64,000 nucleotides of DNA from NCBI GenBank assembly GCA_902362705.1, contig CABIXK010000002.1:207039-271038 (forward strand), written 5' to 3'. The position numbers were made by a program, and so were the translations under genes. The notes under the pieces are model-generated. The model was given only the letters and a program-made list of their open reading frames with translations, did not search any database and had not been told where the DNA came from. This DNA is from Rikenellaceae bacterium. GTDB taxonomy: Bacteria > Bacteroidota > Bacteroidia > Bacteroidales > Rikenellaceae. Shown here one piece after another: positions 41,806 to 51,155 of the stretch; within the stretch, counting starts at the first letter, position 1, and every line of letters starts with the position of its first letter.

Positions 41806-43425
41806 CTACTGGATCATGTTGTAGGTCATCTCCAGGCGGATGGGCGCGTTGTTGCCGTCGCCCGCTTCGCCCTGCAAGACGCTGTAGGGGAGCGCGAAGA
41901 GGCTGTAGGCCTCGGGCGCCAGGTAGACGCTGCGGTAGTCGAGCTCCGAGAGGTCGACCTGCTCTCCGGCGGGGGTCTTGGCCCGCAGTTCGGCGTAGCT
42001 GTTCCACAACCCCTGCATGAACGAGGTGATGTTCATCGAGTAGCAGGCGCGGCTGCGGTTGAGCTTGCCGTCGAAGGCGATCGTGGTGCCCTGCTGCTCG
42101 TAGACATAGGCGTAGTCGGTCACCGGGGTGAGCTTCTTGTAGTCGGCGTAGAGACCCAGTCGGGGCAGCGCGCCGTTCATCAGGGCGATGAGCGGTGCGG
42201 CGTTCGAGGGGTCGATCTTCTGCCAGTCGTAGTCGCTGCCGGGCAGGTAGATCGACATGCGGACCTGGCTGAAGGCGAAGGTGCGGAAGTTGCGGCCGCT
42301 CGCGGCGTTCTCCACCGCCAGGATCTGCTCCAGCTCCTCGAACAGCTCGCGCGTGAAGGTGAGCTCCGAGACCACGCCGCCCAGACCCTCGACGTAGAGC
42401 GTCTCGCTCTGTGGGCGCTCGTCGGGCTGCCCTGCGGAGGGCTCGCGCGCCTCGTCGACCGGGATCAGCGCCCCGTCGTAGTCGTGGCGCACGGTGGTGA
42501 CGGCCACGTTGCCCATGGGGGCGTCCTCGATGTTGAAGTAGAAGCCCATGCCGATCGTGTCCTTGATGAGCGAGGGGTTGTCCTCGCGGCGGCTGCGGCC
42601 GTAGACCATAAAGCCCGACGAGGCGAGCTCCGTGGCGTAGATCGTGCCCCGCGTGGCGCCCGTCTCGCTGCGCGTCATGTCCTGCTCGGGCTTGATGTAG
42701 AGACCCTTGAAGGCGTTGAACCACCGCTTGAGGCTGTCGGTCTTGTAGATCGAGTAGTCGCCCGCATACTCGCCCTCCTGCAGCAGCAGGCGGTTGACGA
42801 AGCTGCGGCCGGCGGCGGTCGGGTCCATCGTTACGGCCGTGGTCGAGGGGCCCGTCTTGTTGCCCTCGCCCAGCGAGAAGGTGAAGAGCTTGTCGCCCAG
42901 AATCCCCTCGGCCTCGGGGTCGAAGGTGATGTAGAAGAGGGTGTCGGTCGACTGCTCGATATATTCGTTGCTCGTCACCTCGTAGACGGCGAACCGCTGG
43001 TCGGTGAGCGTGTCGGAGCCGTAGCTCTTGATCGAGAGGAAGATATACACCGAGTCGAAGAAGGGCTTGTAGCCGAAGTCGCCCTCCTCGATCTTGTAGT
43101 AGGAGGTGAACTGCGAGAGGAAACCCGCCGTGCGCAGGCCCACGGTGTCGTTGATCATCGACCCCATATAGCCGTTGGCGAGCTTCGAGCCGACGATCGA
43201 GTCGGTCTGGAAGAGGCGGCTCTCGACATATTTGCGGGGGCTCAGCCCGGGGGCCTTCGACGAGCCGTCGAAGACCGAGTAGCCGGCTTTCATCTGTTGG
43301 TTCTCGGGGATGAGGTTCCCGCCGAGCGAGTCGTCGACGTCGGTGCAGCCCGCCCATGCCAGGGCGGCGGCCAGGGCGACGGCGAAGGGGCGCACCGCGG
43401 CTCGGAACTTATTGGATCTCTTCAT
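41806..43425 (-). CDS. DUF4270 family lipoprotein
   Basis: 539 residues. Lipoprotein signal ending AALAWAGC (about Cys26), then CTDVDDSLGGNLIPENQQM, the standard opening of DUF4270. Beta-rich, extracellular or outer-membrane facing, function unknown; in Bacteroidota the gene regularly follows the glycogen-synthase-like gene, as here. The start at 43425 overlaps the upstream gene by 17 nt. Confidence 0.88.
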   Translation of the reverse strand: MKRSNKFRAAVRPFAVALAAALAWAGCTDVDDSLGGNLIPENQQMKAGYSVFDGSSKAPGLSPRKYVESRLFQTDSIVGSKLANGYMGSMINDTVGLRTAGFLSQFTSYYKIEEGDFGYKPFFDSVYIFLSIKSYGSDTLTDQRFAVYEVTSNEYIEQSTDTLFYITFDPEAEGILGDKLFTFSLGEGNKTGPSTTAVTMDPTAAGRSFVNRLLLQEGEYAGDYSIYKTDSLKRWFNAFKGLYIKPEQDMTRSETGATRGTIYATELASSGFMVYGRSRREDNPSLIKDTIGMGFYFNIEDAPMGNVAVTTVRHDYDGALIPVDEAREPSAGQPDERPQSETLYVEGLGGVVSELTFTRELFEELEQILAVENAASGRNFRTFAFSQVRMSIYLPGSDYDWQKIDPSNAAPLIALMNGALPRLGLYADYKKLTPVTDYAYVYEQQGTTIAFDGKLNRSRACYSMNITSFMQGLWNSYAELRAKTPAGEQVDLSELDYRSVYLAPEAYSLFALPYSVLQGEAGDGNNAPIRLEMTYNMIQ

Positions 43426-44215
43426 AGAATCGGTTGTAGTTGTCGAAAAAGTCCGCATCGGCCGGCGACTGGTACTCGAGCAGCTTCACGCCGCTCTGCC
43501 GCACCGTCTCCAGCACCTCGGGGGCGATGCCGGGCGAAGCCGCCACCACGCCGTCGGCATATTGTAGAACGAAGCGGAGCAGATTTTCGTATGACGGCTC
43601 GGCGAGAACCGACAGATTTTTCGTCTCCACGCCCTCGTTGGCGACCTTGGCCGCGAAGCCGGGGTCGAGCGTGCCGGGGTAGGCGTCGTCGTAGAGCGAG
43701 ACGACGATCTTCACGTCGCGGAAGATGGGGTCGTCGGCGAAAGTGTGCTTCAGGTAGATGGGCACCACGCTCGAGAACCACCCGTGGCAGTGGACCACCG
43801 AGGGGGTCCAGCGCAGCTTCTTGACCGTCTCCAGCACGCCGCGCGCGAAGAAGATCGCGCGCTCGTCGTTGTCGCCGAAGTGGACGCCGGCTTCGTCGGT
43901 CAGCACTGCCTTGCGCGAAAAGTAGTCGTCGTTGTCGATGAAGTAGATCTGCACGCGGGCCGAGGGGATCGACGCCACCTTGATGATGAGCTGGTGGTCG
44001 TTGTCGTCGATGATCAGATTCATGCCCGAGAGCCGGATCACCTCGTGCAGCTGGTGGCGCCGCTCGTTGATGCAGCCGTAACGGGGCATGAAGGTGCGGA
44101 TCTCGTTGCCCCGCTCCTGCATCGCCTGCGACAGCGCACGGCAAAGCACCGACTCCTCCGTTTCGGGAAGGTAGGGCGTGATCTCCTGACAGACGTAGAG
44201 AATTTTGCTTGCCAC
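43409..44215 (-). CDS. Glycogen/starch synthase-like protein, N-terminal GT5 domain only
   Basis: 268 residues. MASKILYVCQEITPYLPETE and the AGVHFGDNDERAIFFARGVLE / SVVHCHGWFSSVVPIYL blocks match the N-terminal (acceptor-side) Rossmann domain of GT5 glycogen synthases. The ADP-glucose-binding C-terminal domain is absent, so it is unlikely to be a complete synthase; such short versions are common in Bacteroidota. A box TATCTTTG (complement of 44317-44324) may be its promoter. Confidence 0.87.
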   Translation of the reverse strand: MASKILYVCQEITPYLPETEESVLCRALSQAMQERGNEIRTFMPRYGCINERRHQLHEVIRLSGMNLIIDDNDHQLIIKVASIPSARVQIYFIDNDDYFSRKAVLTDEAGVHFGDNDERAIFFARGVLETVKKLRWTPSVVHCHGWFSSVVPIYLKHTFADDPIFRDVKIVVSLYDDAYPGTLDPGFAAKVANEGVETKNLSVLAEPSYENLLRFVLQYADGVVAASPGIAPEVLETVRQSGVKLLEYQSPADADFFDNYNRFYEEIQ

Positions 44216-44316
44216 GGTTATCTGGTTTGAATTACGACTTGATCTTTTGCCGCGACAGCCGGGCCGGGCGCTGCGACGGACGGGACGTGCGTCGCCGGGC
44301 GGGGCTTGTCCGAGGG

Positions 44317-44324
44317 CAAAGATA
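44317..44324 (-). promoter_or_regulatory. Promoter -7 box of the glycogen-synthase-like gene
   Basis: TATCTTTG on the reverse strand in the context CGTATCTTTGCCC, which resembles the promoter end of the repeats at 50638 and 51138. It would give a leader of about 95 nt; no standard -33 element seen. Confidence 0.5.
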
Positions 44325-44366
44325 CGAAATTTTTCTCAATTAAGCGCGGCGGCACCCCGCCGCGGG

Positions 44367-45416
44367 CTAAAGGATCAGCATCGCGTCGCCGTAGGTGCCG
44401 AAGCGGTACTTCTCCTCGCGGGCGATGCGGTAGGCGTTCATCACCGTCTCGTAGCCGCCGAATGCGGCCACCATCATCAGCTGCGTCGAGTAGGGCAGGT
44501 GGAAGTTGGTGACCATGGCGTCGGCGACCGTGAAGTCGTAGGGGGCGAAGATGAACTTGTTGGTCCACCCCTCCATGGGCTTGATCATGCCCCCGGTCGA
44601 GACGGCCGTCTCGAGCGTGCGCATCACGGTGGTGCCGATCGAGACCACCTTGCGGCCCTCGCGCTTGGCGTTGTTGACCGCCTCGGCCGTCTCGGCCGTG
44701 ACGATGAACTGCTCGGAGTCCATCTTGTGCTTCGAGAGGTCCTCGACGTCCACCGTGCGGAAGTTGCCCAGGCCGACGTGGAGCGTCAGGAAGGCGCGGT
44801 CCACGCCCTTGATCTCCATGCGCTTCAGAAGGTGCTTGGAGAAGTGCATGCCGGCCGTCGGGGCGGCTACGGCGCCCTCGTGGGCGGCGAAGATCGTCTG
44901 GTAGCGCTCGGCGTCCTCGGGCTCGACCTTCTCGCGGATCCACTTGGGCAGCGGCGTCTCGCCCAGGGCGAAGAGCGCCTGCTTGAACTCCTCGTAGGAG
45001 CCGTCGAAGAGGAAGCGCAGCGTGCGCCCGCGCGAGGTGGTGTTGTCGATCACCTCGGCCACCAGCAGGTCGTCGTCGCCGAAGTAGAGCTTGTTGCCGA
45101 TGCGGATCTTGCGCGCCGGGTCGACCAGCACGTCCCACAGCCGCAGCTCGCGGTTGAGCTCGCGCAGCAGGAAGATCTCGATCTCGGCGCCGGTCTTCTC
45201 CTTGTTGCCGTAGAGGCGCGCCGGGAAGACCTTCGTGTCGTTGAACACGAAGAGGTCCTTCTCGTCGAAGTAGTCGAGGATGTCCTTGAAGATGCGGTGC
45301 TCGATCGTGCCCTTCGCACGGTCGATGACCATCAGGCGCGATTCGTCGCGGTTCTGGGCCGGGTGCTGCGCCAGCATCTCGCGGTCGAATTCGTAGCCGT
45401 ATTGCGATAATTTCAT
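44367..45416 (-). CDS. queA: S-adenosylmethionine:tRNA ribosyltransferase-isomerase
   Basis: 349 residues, standard length. Builds the epoxyqueuosine ring on tRNA in queuosine synthesis. Visible blocks: [67 protein letters not shown] and [17 protein letters not shown]. Last gene of the reverse run that begins with yfhO; 53 nt separate it from truB. Confidence 0.97.
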   Translation of the reverse strand: MKLSQYGYEFDREMLAQHPAQNRDESRLMVIDRAKGTIEHRIFKDILDYFDEKDLFVFNDTKVFPARLYGNKEKTGAEIEIFLLRELNRELRLWDVLVDPARKIRIGNKLYFGDDDLLVAEVIDNTTSRGRTLRFLFDGSYEEFKQALFALGETPLPKWIREKVEPEDAERYQTIFAAHEGAVAAPTAGMHFSKHLLKRMEIKGVDRAFLTLHVGLGNFRTVDVEDLSKHKMDSEQFIVTAETAEAVNNAKREGRKVVSIGTTVMRTLETAVSTGGMIKPMEGWTNKFIFAPYDFTVADAMVTNFHLPYSTQLMMVAAFGGYETVMNAYRIAREEKYRFGTYGDAMLIL

Positions 45417-45469
45417 GAAAATAGGTGTTTTCTGAGATACGACAAAGTAATCTTTATACGCAAAAAAGA

Positions 45470-46195
45470 CTATTTTGTTTCGCCCTCGGCGATTTTTTGC
45501 ATTTTTTCCAGCAGCTCGTCGAGCCGCCACGCCTCCTCGGCGCGGAAGCCGCCGCTGCGCGTGCGGCGCAGCGAGGTGAGGTGGCCGCCGCTGCCGAGCG
45601 CCTCGCCGATCTCGCGGGCCAGCGAGCGGATGTAGGTGCCCTTGCTGCATCGCACGCGGATGCGGATGCGCGGCAGCTCGCACTCCGCGAGCTCCATTTC
45701 GTAGATGTGGATCGCGGCCATGCGCATCGCGACCTCCTCGCCCGCGCGCGCGAGCTCGTAGGCGCGCGTACCTTCGATCTTCTTGGCCGAGTAGCGGGGC
45801 GGCTCCTGCAGCCGCTCGCCCGTGAGCGAGCGCAGGGCCTCCTCCACCGCCTCGCGCGTGATGTGCTCCCAGGGGTAGGTGCGGTCTATGGGGTGCTCCA
45901 GGTCGTAGCTCGGGGTGGTGGCGCCGAGCATCACGTCGGCCACGTACTCCTTCTCCTCGGCCTGCAGGGCGTCGACCCGCTTGGTGGCGCGGCCGATGCA
46001 GACCAGCAGCACGCCCGTGGCCAGCGGGTCGAGCGTGCCGGCGTGGCCGACCTTGATGCGGCGGTGGCCCAGGCGGCGCAGCGCGAACTTGATCTTGCGC
46101 ACCACGTCGGCCGAGGTCCACTCGAGGGGCTTGTCGACCACGGCGACGTAGCCCTGCTCGAAGTCGATGTCCCGCAGTTCGCGCTCCGCACTCAT
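45470..46195 (-). CDS. truB: tRNA pseudouridine55 synthase
   Basis: 241 residues. Makes pseudouridine 55 in the T loop of tRNAs. Motif [18 protein letters not shown] and the catalytic motif [18 protein letters not shown] (Asp about 55) are clear, with Y(S/E)[14 protein letters not shown] further on. The start overlaps the uppP stop by 4 nt. Confidence 0.97.
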   Translation of the reverse strand: MSAERELRDIDFEQGYVAVVDKPLEWTSADVVRKIKFALRRLGHRRIKVGHAGTLDPLATGVLLVCIGRATKRVDALQAEEKEYVADVMLGATTPSYDLEHPIDRTYPWEHITREAVEEALRSLTGERLQEPPRYSAKKIEGTRAYELARAGEEVAMRMAAIHIYEMELAECELPRIRIRVRCSKGTYIRSLAREIGEALGSGGHLTSLRRTRSGGFRAEEAWRLDELLEKMQKIAEGETK

Positions 46196-46980
46196 CGCAG
46201 GAGCGTGCTTGCGATCGACAGCAGCCCCGCGGCGGCGCAGTAGAGGGCGAACCAGATGAGCTTGCCCCGCTTGACGATCTCGATCATGAACTTGCAGGCC
46301 AGCGCCCCCACGGCGAATGCGGCCGCGAAGCCGCCCGCGAGGGCCGCCGCGGGCACCTCCATGGCGCCCATCTCGCCCGAGAGGATGTCGAGCAGCATCT
46401 TGCCCAGGATGACGGGGATGACCATCAGGAACGAGAAGTGGGCCGTGCTCTCTTTCGAGTTGCCCAGCAGCAGGCCCGTGGCGATGGTCGACCCCGAGCG
46501 CGAGAGGCCGGGCAGCGTGGCTGCGGCCTGCGCCAGGCCGATGACGAAGGCGTCGCGGTAGGAGATCTCGCTCTTCTGCCGCGGGCGGGCGTAGTAGGCG
46601 AAGGCCAGCAGCGCGGCCGTCACCAGCAGCATGGCCCCCACGAATCCCAGCGAGGCGAAGAGCTCCTCGATGCGGTCGGCGAAGCAGACGCCGACGATCC
46701 CGGCGGGGATCATCGAGATTGCGATCTTGACGGCGTAGGCCTGCTCGGCGTTGAAGCGGCGCGAGAAGAGCCCGCCCGCGAGCTGCGCGATCTCGTGCCG
46801 CATGACTACGATCGTGCTCAGCACCGTGGCGGCGTGGAGCGTGACGTCGAAGGTGATGTTGTTGTCGATCTCCACGCCCAGCAGCTCCTTGGCGATCTGC
46901 AGGTGGCCGCTCGACGATACGGGGAGAAATTCGGTGATGCCCTGCACGATGCCGAGCAGAATGGCTTGTAACGTGTCCAT
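46192..46980 (-). CDS. uppP: Undecaprenyl-diphosphatase
   Basis: 262 residues, polytopic (about eight helices). Dephosphorylates C55-PP to recycle the peptidoglycan and glycan carrier lipid. Both signature motifs are present: [18 protein letters not shown] near the N-terminus and [18 protein letters not shown] in the middle. Overlaps truB by 4 nt and is 1 nt from the DUF3098 gene. Confidence 0.97.
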   Translation of the reverse strand: MDTLQAILLGIVQGITEFLPVSSSGHLQIAKELLGVEIDNNITFDVTLHAATVLSTIVVMRHEIAQLAGGLFSRRFNAEQAYAVKIAISMIPAGIVGVCFADRIEELFASLGFVGAMLLVTAALLAFAYYARPRQKSEISYRDAFVIGLAQAAATLPGLSRSGSTIATGLLLGNSKESTAHFSFLMVIPVILGKMLLDILSGEMGAMEVPAAALAGGFAAAFAVGALACKFMIEIVKRGKLIWFALYCAAAGLLSIASTLLR

Positions 46981-46981
46981 C

Positions 46982-47236
46982 TTATCTCTTGAAGCGTTTC
47001 ATGATGGCGACCGCTTCGGTGACGAAGCCGCCGATGACGAGGATGGGTGCCAGCGTGATGCGGCGCCACGAGAACATGGCGTAGTCGAACTCGTCGGGCG
47101 AGTCGCTGCCGCCGCCGGCCATCAGGACGAATCCCAGGACCACGAGCGCGAAACCTGCCGCCAGCAGCAGGTAGTTGCGGCGCGAGAGGGGCATGCGCTC
47201 GGGCTCCTCCGCGGGGTTGTTGGGCTGTTTGCTCAT
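46982..47236 (-). CDS. DUF3098 family small membrane protein
   Basis: 84 residues, two transmembrane helices (NYLLLAAGFALVVLGFVLMAGG and ILVIGGFVTEAVAI) joined by an acidic loop with DSPDEFDYAMFSWRRITLAP. Occurs in Bacteroidota between ftsX and uppP, exactly as here; role unknown, perhaps an accessory to one of them. Confidence 0.88.
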   Translation of the reverse strand: MSKQPNNPAEEPERMPLSRRNYLLLAAGFALVVLGFVLMAGGGSDSPDEFDYAMFSWRRITLAPILVIGGFVTEAVAIMKRFKR

Positions 47237-47237
47237 A

Positions 47238-48122
47238 TCAGTAAAGGTGGATCTTGTTCGATTTCATGTTGATGAAACGGTTGAGGGCCAGGAATGTGAA
47301 GAGACCCGAGATCAGCACGCCGCCCGCGATCATCGCCCCGACGACGGCCGCCAGGCGCCCCGTGCGGGCCAGCGACACGAGCTCGGGCACGGTCTCGTTC
47401 AGCCCGTAGACCGCCGCGACGAAGAGCAGCGAGGCGGCCCCTCCGGCCCAGATGCCCTGCGTGACGCTGCTGCCCAGGAACGGGCGCATGATGAACCAGC
47501 GGGTGGCCCCCACGAGCTTCATGGTGTTGATCAGGTAGCGCTTCGAGTAGATCGCCAGGCGGATCGTGTTGTTGAGCAGGATGAGCGAGACGACGAGCAG
47601 CGCGCCGCCGAAGAGCAGCAGCACCAGGCGGATCTTGCCCACCGTGGCCTGCATGCGCTCGGCCACCTGTGCCGGGAAGGAGGCGCGCTCCACGCCGTGC
47701 ATCGCCTCGATCTCGGAGAGCAGGCGGTCGGTGGCCGCGCGGTCGGTGGCGTCGCCCGCGAAGGCGAGCTCGAACGAGTCGGCGAGCGGGTTTTCGCCGA
47801 GCACCTCCTCGAACTCGCCGTCGAAGAGGCGGCGGAACTCGGCGTCGGCGGCCTTCTCCTCCTTCGAGAGGAAGGTTACCGAGCCCACGGGCTCCATTGC
47901 CGCCAGACACTTGCCCAGCCGCTCGCGCTCGTCGGGCTCGAGGTCGTTGCGGAGCTCGACCGTGAGGACGATGCCCCGCTCCAGGTCGTGCGCCACCTCC
48001 ATCGCCGCGACGAGCAGGTAGCCCACCGAGCCGAGCAGGAAGAGGACCAGCGCCACGCTGACCGTGGAGACGATATAGGAGTTGCGTACCTTGCGTTTCA
48101 GTCGCTTGTCTGCGTTGCTCAT
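47238..48122 (-). CDS. ftsX: Cell division protein FtsX
   Basis: 294 residues. One N-terminal helix, a periplasmic extracellular loop domain, and three further helices: the FtsX type of permease, which with the ATPase FtsE controls septal peptidoglycan hydrolases. FtsE is not in this window. KRYLINTMKLVGATRWFIMRPFL is the conserved cytoplasmic coupling loop. Start overlaps the yfhO stop by 4 nt. Confidence 0.93.
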   Translation of the reverse strand: MSNADKRLKRKVRNSYIVSTVSVALVLFLLGSVGYLLVAAMEVAHDLERGIVLTVELRNDLEPDERERLGKCLAAMEPVGSVTFLSKEEKAADAEFRRLFDGEFEEVLGENPLADSFELAFAGDATDRAATDRLLSEIEAMHGVERASFPAQVAERMQATVGKIRLVLLLFGGALLVVSLILLNNTIRLAIYSKRYLINTMKLVGATRWFIMRPFLGSSVTQGIWAGGAASLLFVAAVYGLNETVPELVSLARTGRLAAVVGAMIAGGVLISGLFTFLALNRFINMKSNKIHLY

Positions 48123-50614
48123 GATTGCTGTTTTTTGGTTCGGAATCGGAGGAGGAGGGCGGCGGCGACGGAGAGCAGCACCAGCAGCGACGCTGCGAGG
48201 GTGATCGCCTCGGCCGCGCCCCAGTGCGGCGCGCGGAAGCACCACTCGACGGTGTGGCTGCCGGCGGGCAGGAGCATGGCGCGCAGCACGTAGTCGGCGC
48301 GCAGGTAGGGGGCCTCGACGCCGTCGACATAGGCTCTCCACCCCTTGTCGTAGAAGATCTCGGAGAAGAGGGCCAGCGCCTCGCGGTCGGCCGTGTATTC
48401 GTAGCGCAGGAGGTTGGGGCGGTACTCCGCCAGGCGTATCGTCCGCCGCGCCGCGCTGTCGGCCGGCGCGAGGGCGCCCAGGCGCTCCATGTCGCGCTCG
48501 GCCACCACGGCCACCCGGTGCAGGTCGGTCTCTCCCAGCAGGTCGATCTCCTCCGCGGGCGTGGCGGCCCCCACGGCCGCGTCGACGAACCACGCCGCGC
48601 CGTACTCCGTGCCGCGCCGCCGCGCCTCGGGCGCTCCGTCGGGGCCCGCCGCGATCAGGTAGCGCGTGTTGAGCATGTCCAGCACCCCCTCGTCGAGCGA
48701 GGAGAGGTAGCGGTCGATCAGATCCTGGTAGCGCGAGAGCTTGGCTCCGTGGTAGCCCCCCACCGAGCGGTGGAAGTAGGAGGTCGAGGCGTCGTTGAAG
48801 GGGCTCACGGTGAGGTTGAGCACGCGGAAGCCCGCCGTGGTGTCGGCCAGGATCTCGCGGTCGGCCTCCGTGGCGACGATGCGCTGGCTCCGCTCCTCGG
48901 TGAAGTCCTCCGACGAGAGGAAGCGCCGGTCGACGGGCACCAGGTCGAGCAGCACCACCGCCCCGACCCACGCCGCGAGCACGCCGCGGCCGATGCGCCG
49001 CCGCGCGAAGAGCCACACGGCGCCGGCGGCCAGGGCGATCAGCGCCAGCGAGCGCCAGGCGTCGGCGCGCATCATCGAGGCGCGCTCGGCGGCCATCGCC
49101 TCGGCCGCCGCCTCGCCCCACTCGATGTCGGTGCCGCGGTCGAGGTACTGTTGCAGGCCGTTGGCCTCGAACAGGCGGCGGAAGGTGTCGGTCATCATCC
49201 CGGCGCTCTCGGCCCGCCCGAAGTCGAAAATAAGGTCGCCCGCCGCGGCCAGCACGAGGCACAGGCCGCCCGTGACGCCTGCGGCCCACGCCAGGGCGCG
49301 CATGAGGCGCTCGCGCGGCACCTCGCCGCGCCACAGCCGGTCGAGGGCCAGGGCGCCGAGCAGCGGCACGGCCCACTGCACCGCCACGAGCGTCATCGAC
49401 ACGGTGCGGAACTTGTCGTATCCGGGCAGGAGCTTGAACGCCAGCTCGGTAAGCCCCATGAAGTTGCGGCCCCACGAGAGCAGGATCATGAGCGCCGCGA
49501 CGGCGACGATCCACCACTTGTCCCTCCCGCGCAGCAGCGCGAGGCCCAGCGCCGCGAGGAAGAGGGCAGCGGCGCCCAGATAGGTCGGGCCGGCCGTGTA
49601 GGGCTGCGTGCCCCAGTAGGCGGGCAGCTGGCGCGCGGCGCCGCGCAGGCCGTAGCCGTCGAGCAGCCCGGCCACCGGTCCGTCGGCCGAGAAGGGGGTC
49701 GACGAGTCGCGCCCCATGAAGTCGGGCACGAGGAGGTTGAGCGTCTCGGCACGGCCGTAGCTCCACGCCGTGGCGTAGTCGAGGTCCAGGCCTCCGGCTC
49801 CCGCGTCGCCTCCGGGCGTCTCTGCGGTCAGCTCCGAGCCGCCGCGGATCGTGTCGCCGGTGTGCTGCGCCGCATACCACAGGGGCGAGAAGTTGGACAG
49901 CACGCCCGCCAGGCCCGCGGCCGCGAGCAGCCCGGTGCGGCGCAGGAAGTCGCCCGTGCGCCGTGCGTGCCACGCCGCGACGGCCTCGCTGAACCAGAAG
50001 GCGGCCATGGCGAGGAGGAAATAGTAGGTGATCTGCGGGTGGTTGGCGCCGATCTCGAGCGAGGTGGCCGCGGCGGCGATCGCCGCACCCGACCAGCGGT
50101 CGCCGCGCAGGGTCATCCACGCGCCGCCCATCATGAGCGGGGCGTAGACCAGCGCCCACATCTTGGTGACGTGGCCCGCGCCGATGATGAGCACGAAGTA
50201 GGTAGAGAAGCCGTAGGCCAGCGCCCCCACGGTGCCCACCCACGGGTCGACGCCCGCGATGAGCAGCATGAGCCACATCGAGACCATGGCGAAGAAGAGG
50301 AACCCGGCGGGGGTGTCGACCAGCGAGACGATGCGCCCGAGCGAGTTCTTGACCAGCTGGGCGGGGTAGGCCACCGAGATCATGTAGGCCGGCATGCCGC
50401 CGAACATGGCGCCCGTCCACTGCGGGTCTTCGCCCGTCGCGGCGCGGCAGTCGCGGATCTCCTTGACCATGCCTTCGTACTGCATGACGTCGTGCTGCGG
50501 AAGCACCTCGCCGCCGAACTGCGGGGTGAAGTAGAGGGCGCTCGCGACGAAGAAGAGCGCCAGGGCCGCCGCTGCGGGCAGCAGGCGGTGCAGGGAGGAA
50601 CGTTTGAAATCCAT
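48119..50614 (-). CDS. YfhO family polytopic membrane protein
   Basis: 831 residues with about a dozen transmembrane helices, a large periplasmic loop and many Trp/Tyr. LPQHDVMQYEGMVKEIRD near the N-terminus and the GANHPQITYYFLLAMAAFWF segment fit the YfhO family, GT-C-like proteins implicated in glycosylating lipoteichoic acid or other envelope glycans in Firmicutes; in Bacteroidota the role is unknown. Starts a six-gene reverse run and uses a promoter carried by an intergenic repeat. Confidence 0.88.
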   Translation of the reverse strand: MDFKRSSLHRLLPAAAALALFFVASALYFTPQFGGEVLPQHDVMQYEGMVKEIRDCRAATGEDPQWTGAMFGGMPAYMISVAYPAQLVKNSLGRIVSLVDTPAGFLFFAMVSMWLMLLIAGVDPWVGTVGALAYGFSTYFVLIIGAGHVTKMWALVYAPLMMGGAWMTLRGDRWSGAAIAAAATSLEIGANHPQITYYFLLAMAAFWFSEAVAAWHARRTGDFLRRTGLLAAAGLAGVLSNFSPLWYAAQHTGDTIRGGSELTAETPGGDAGAGGLDLDYATAWSYGRAETLNLLVPDFMGRDSSTPFSADGPVAGLLDGYGLRGAARQLPAYWGTQPYTAGPTYLGAAALFLAALGLALLRGRDKWWIVAVAALMILLSWGRNFMGLTELAFKLLPGYDKFRTVSMTLVAVQWAVPLLGALALDRLWRGEVPRERLMRALAWAAGVTGGLCLVLAAAGDLIFDFGRAESAGMMTDTFRRLFEANGLQQYLDRGTDIEWGEAAAEAMAAERASMMRADAWRSLALIALAAGAVWLFARRRIGRGVLAAWVGAVVLLDLVPVDRRFLSSEDFTEERSQRIVATEADREILADTTAGFRVLNLTVSPFNDASTSYFHRSVGGYHGAKLSRYQDLIDRYLSSLDEGVLDMLNTRYLIAAGPDGAPEARRRGTEYGAAWFVDAAVGAATPAEEIDLLGETDLHRVAVVAERDMERLGALAPADSAARRTIRLAEYRPNLLRYEYTADREALALFSEIFYDKGWRAYVDGVEAPYLRADYVLRAMLLPAGSHTVEWCFRAPHWGAAEAITLAASLLVLLSVAAALLLRFRTKKQQS

Positions 50615-50637
50615 GATGCGGAGGGGGTTCAAGGGTG

Positions 50638-50645
50638 CAAAGATA
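50638..50645 (-). promoter_or_regulatory. Repeat-borne promoter of yfhO
   Basis: TATCTTTG on the reverse strand, preceded by GCTTATTCG, identical in context to the promoter end of the inverted repeat copy at 51129-51145. The start codon is 24 nt downstream. Confidence 0.65.
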
Positions 50646-50800
50646 CGAATAAGCCGAAAACAAAACCAAACTTGTTTGGGTTTTGTTGAGGCGAAGTATC
50701 TTCGGCGAAGCCAAAAATACGAATAAGCGAGGGCAAAAGCAAGCTTGCTCGCATTTTGCCGGGCGGGAGTATCTTGGGCGCAGCCAAAGATACGAAAAGT
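50638..50800. repeat. Promoter-carrying tandem repeat, two copies plus a fragment
   Basis: CAAAGATACGAATAAGC (50638), CAAAAATACGAATAAGC (50712) and CAAAGATACGAAAAG (50785) mark successive units 73-74 nt apart. Each full unit contains a central hairpin: AAACAAAACCAAAC/GTTTGGGTTTTGTT in the first, GGCAAAAGCAAGC/GCTCGCATTTTGCC in the second. An inverted copy lies at 51061-51145. Confidence 0.8.
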
Positions 50801-50808
50801 CGGGGCGA

Positions 50809-50983
50809 GTTGAAAATGGAAAATTGCGGCGGGGCGCGGCGAATCCGATTGTGGATTGCGGAGCCGCAGGCTTCGCAGCGGCCCGCAGCCACCCCCGGCG
50901 AAGGGCTGCTCTCCTCGCCTGAAGGCTCGGCGGCATCCTTCGCTGGCTGCGGCCCGCCCGGCTGAGAGCCGGGTCTTTTCTGT
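50809..50983. repeat. Composite intergenic repeat: AT-rich border plus GC-rich palindrome
   Basis: AGTTGAAAATGGAAAATTG (50809-50827) is followed by GAGCCGCAGGCTTCGC (like the element at 23720), then arms CCGCAGCCA (50883-50891) and TGGCTGCGG (50944-50952), and the hairpin CCCGGCT/AGCCGGG with TCTTTTC (50957-50983), which could act as a terminator. No gene in the whole 541-nt gap between yfhO and the polyprenyl synthetase. Confidence 0.75.
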
Positions 50984-51060
50984 TTCGCAGTCGACCGTGG
51001 CCGACCGCCTCCCGTGGCAAATAAAACGCCCCTTGCTATATTGCAGTTGCGAAATTTCAT

Positions 51061-51145
51061 TATCTTTGACTGCGCCGAAGATACTCCCGCTCGGCAAAAA
51101 GCAAGCAAGTCTGCTTGCTTTTGCCCTCGCTTATTCGTATCTTTG
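51061..51145 (+). repeat. Inverted copy of the promoter-carrying repeat
   Basis: Bounded by TATCTTTG at both ends (51061-51068 and 51138-51145, 77 nt apart) with a central hairpin GCAAAAAGCAAGCA/TGCTTGCTTTTGC. Opposite in direction to the copies at 50638-50800, so the two sets diverge like the genes they serve. Confidence 0.8.
51138..51145 (+). promoter_or_regulatory. Repeat-borne promoter of the polyprenyl synthetase gene
   Basis: TATCTTTG in the context TTATTCGTATCTTTGC, 10 nt before the ATG at 51156. Confidence 0.65.
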
Positions 51146-51155
51146 CATATTGGTT

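Noticed and set aside
47238..51020. 1260-codon reverse frame joining ftsX to upstream sequence
   Set aside because: The upstream part is an out-of-frame reading of yfhO and repeats; FtsX starts at 48122.
50638..51145. Insertion sequence or transposon
   Set aside because: No transposase frame is present; units are only 73-77 nt and appear in tandem and inverted with promoter boxes, so it is treated as a repeat family.
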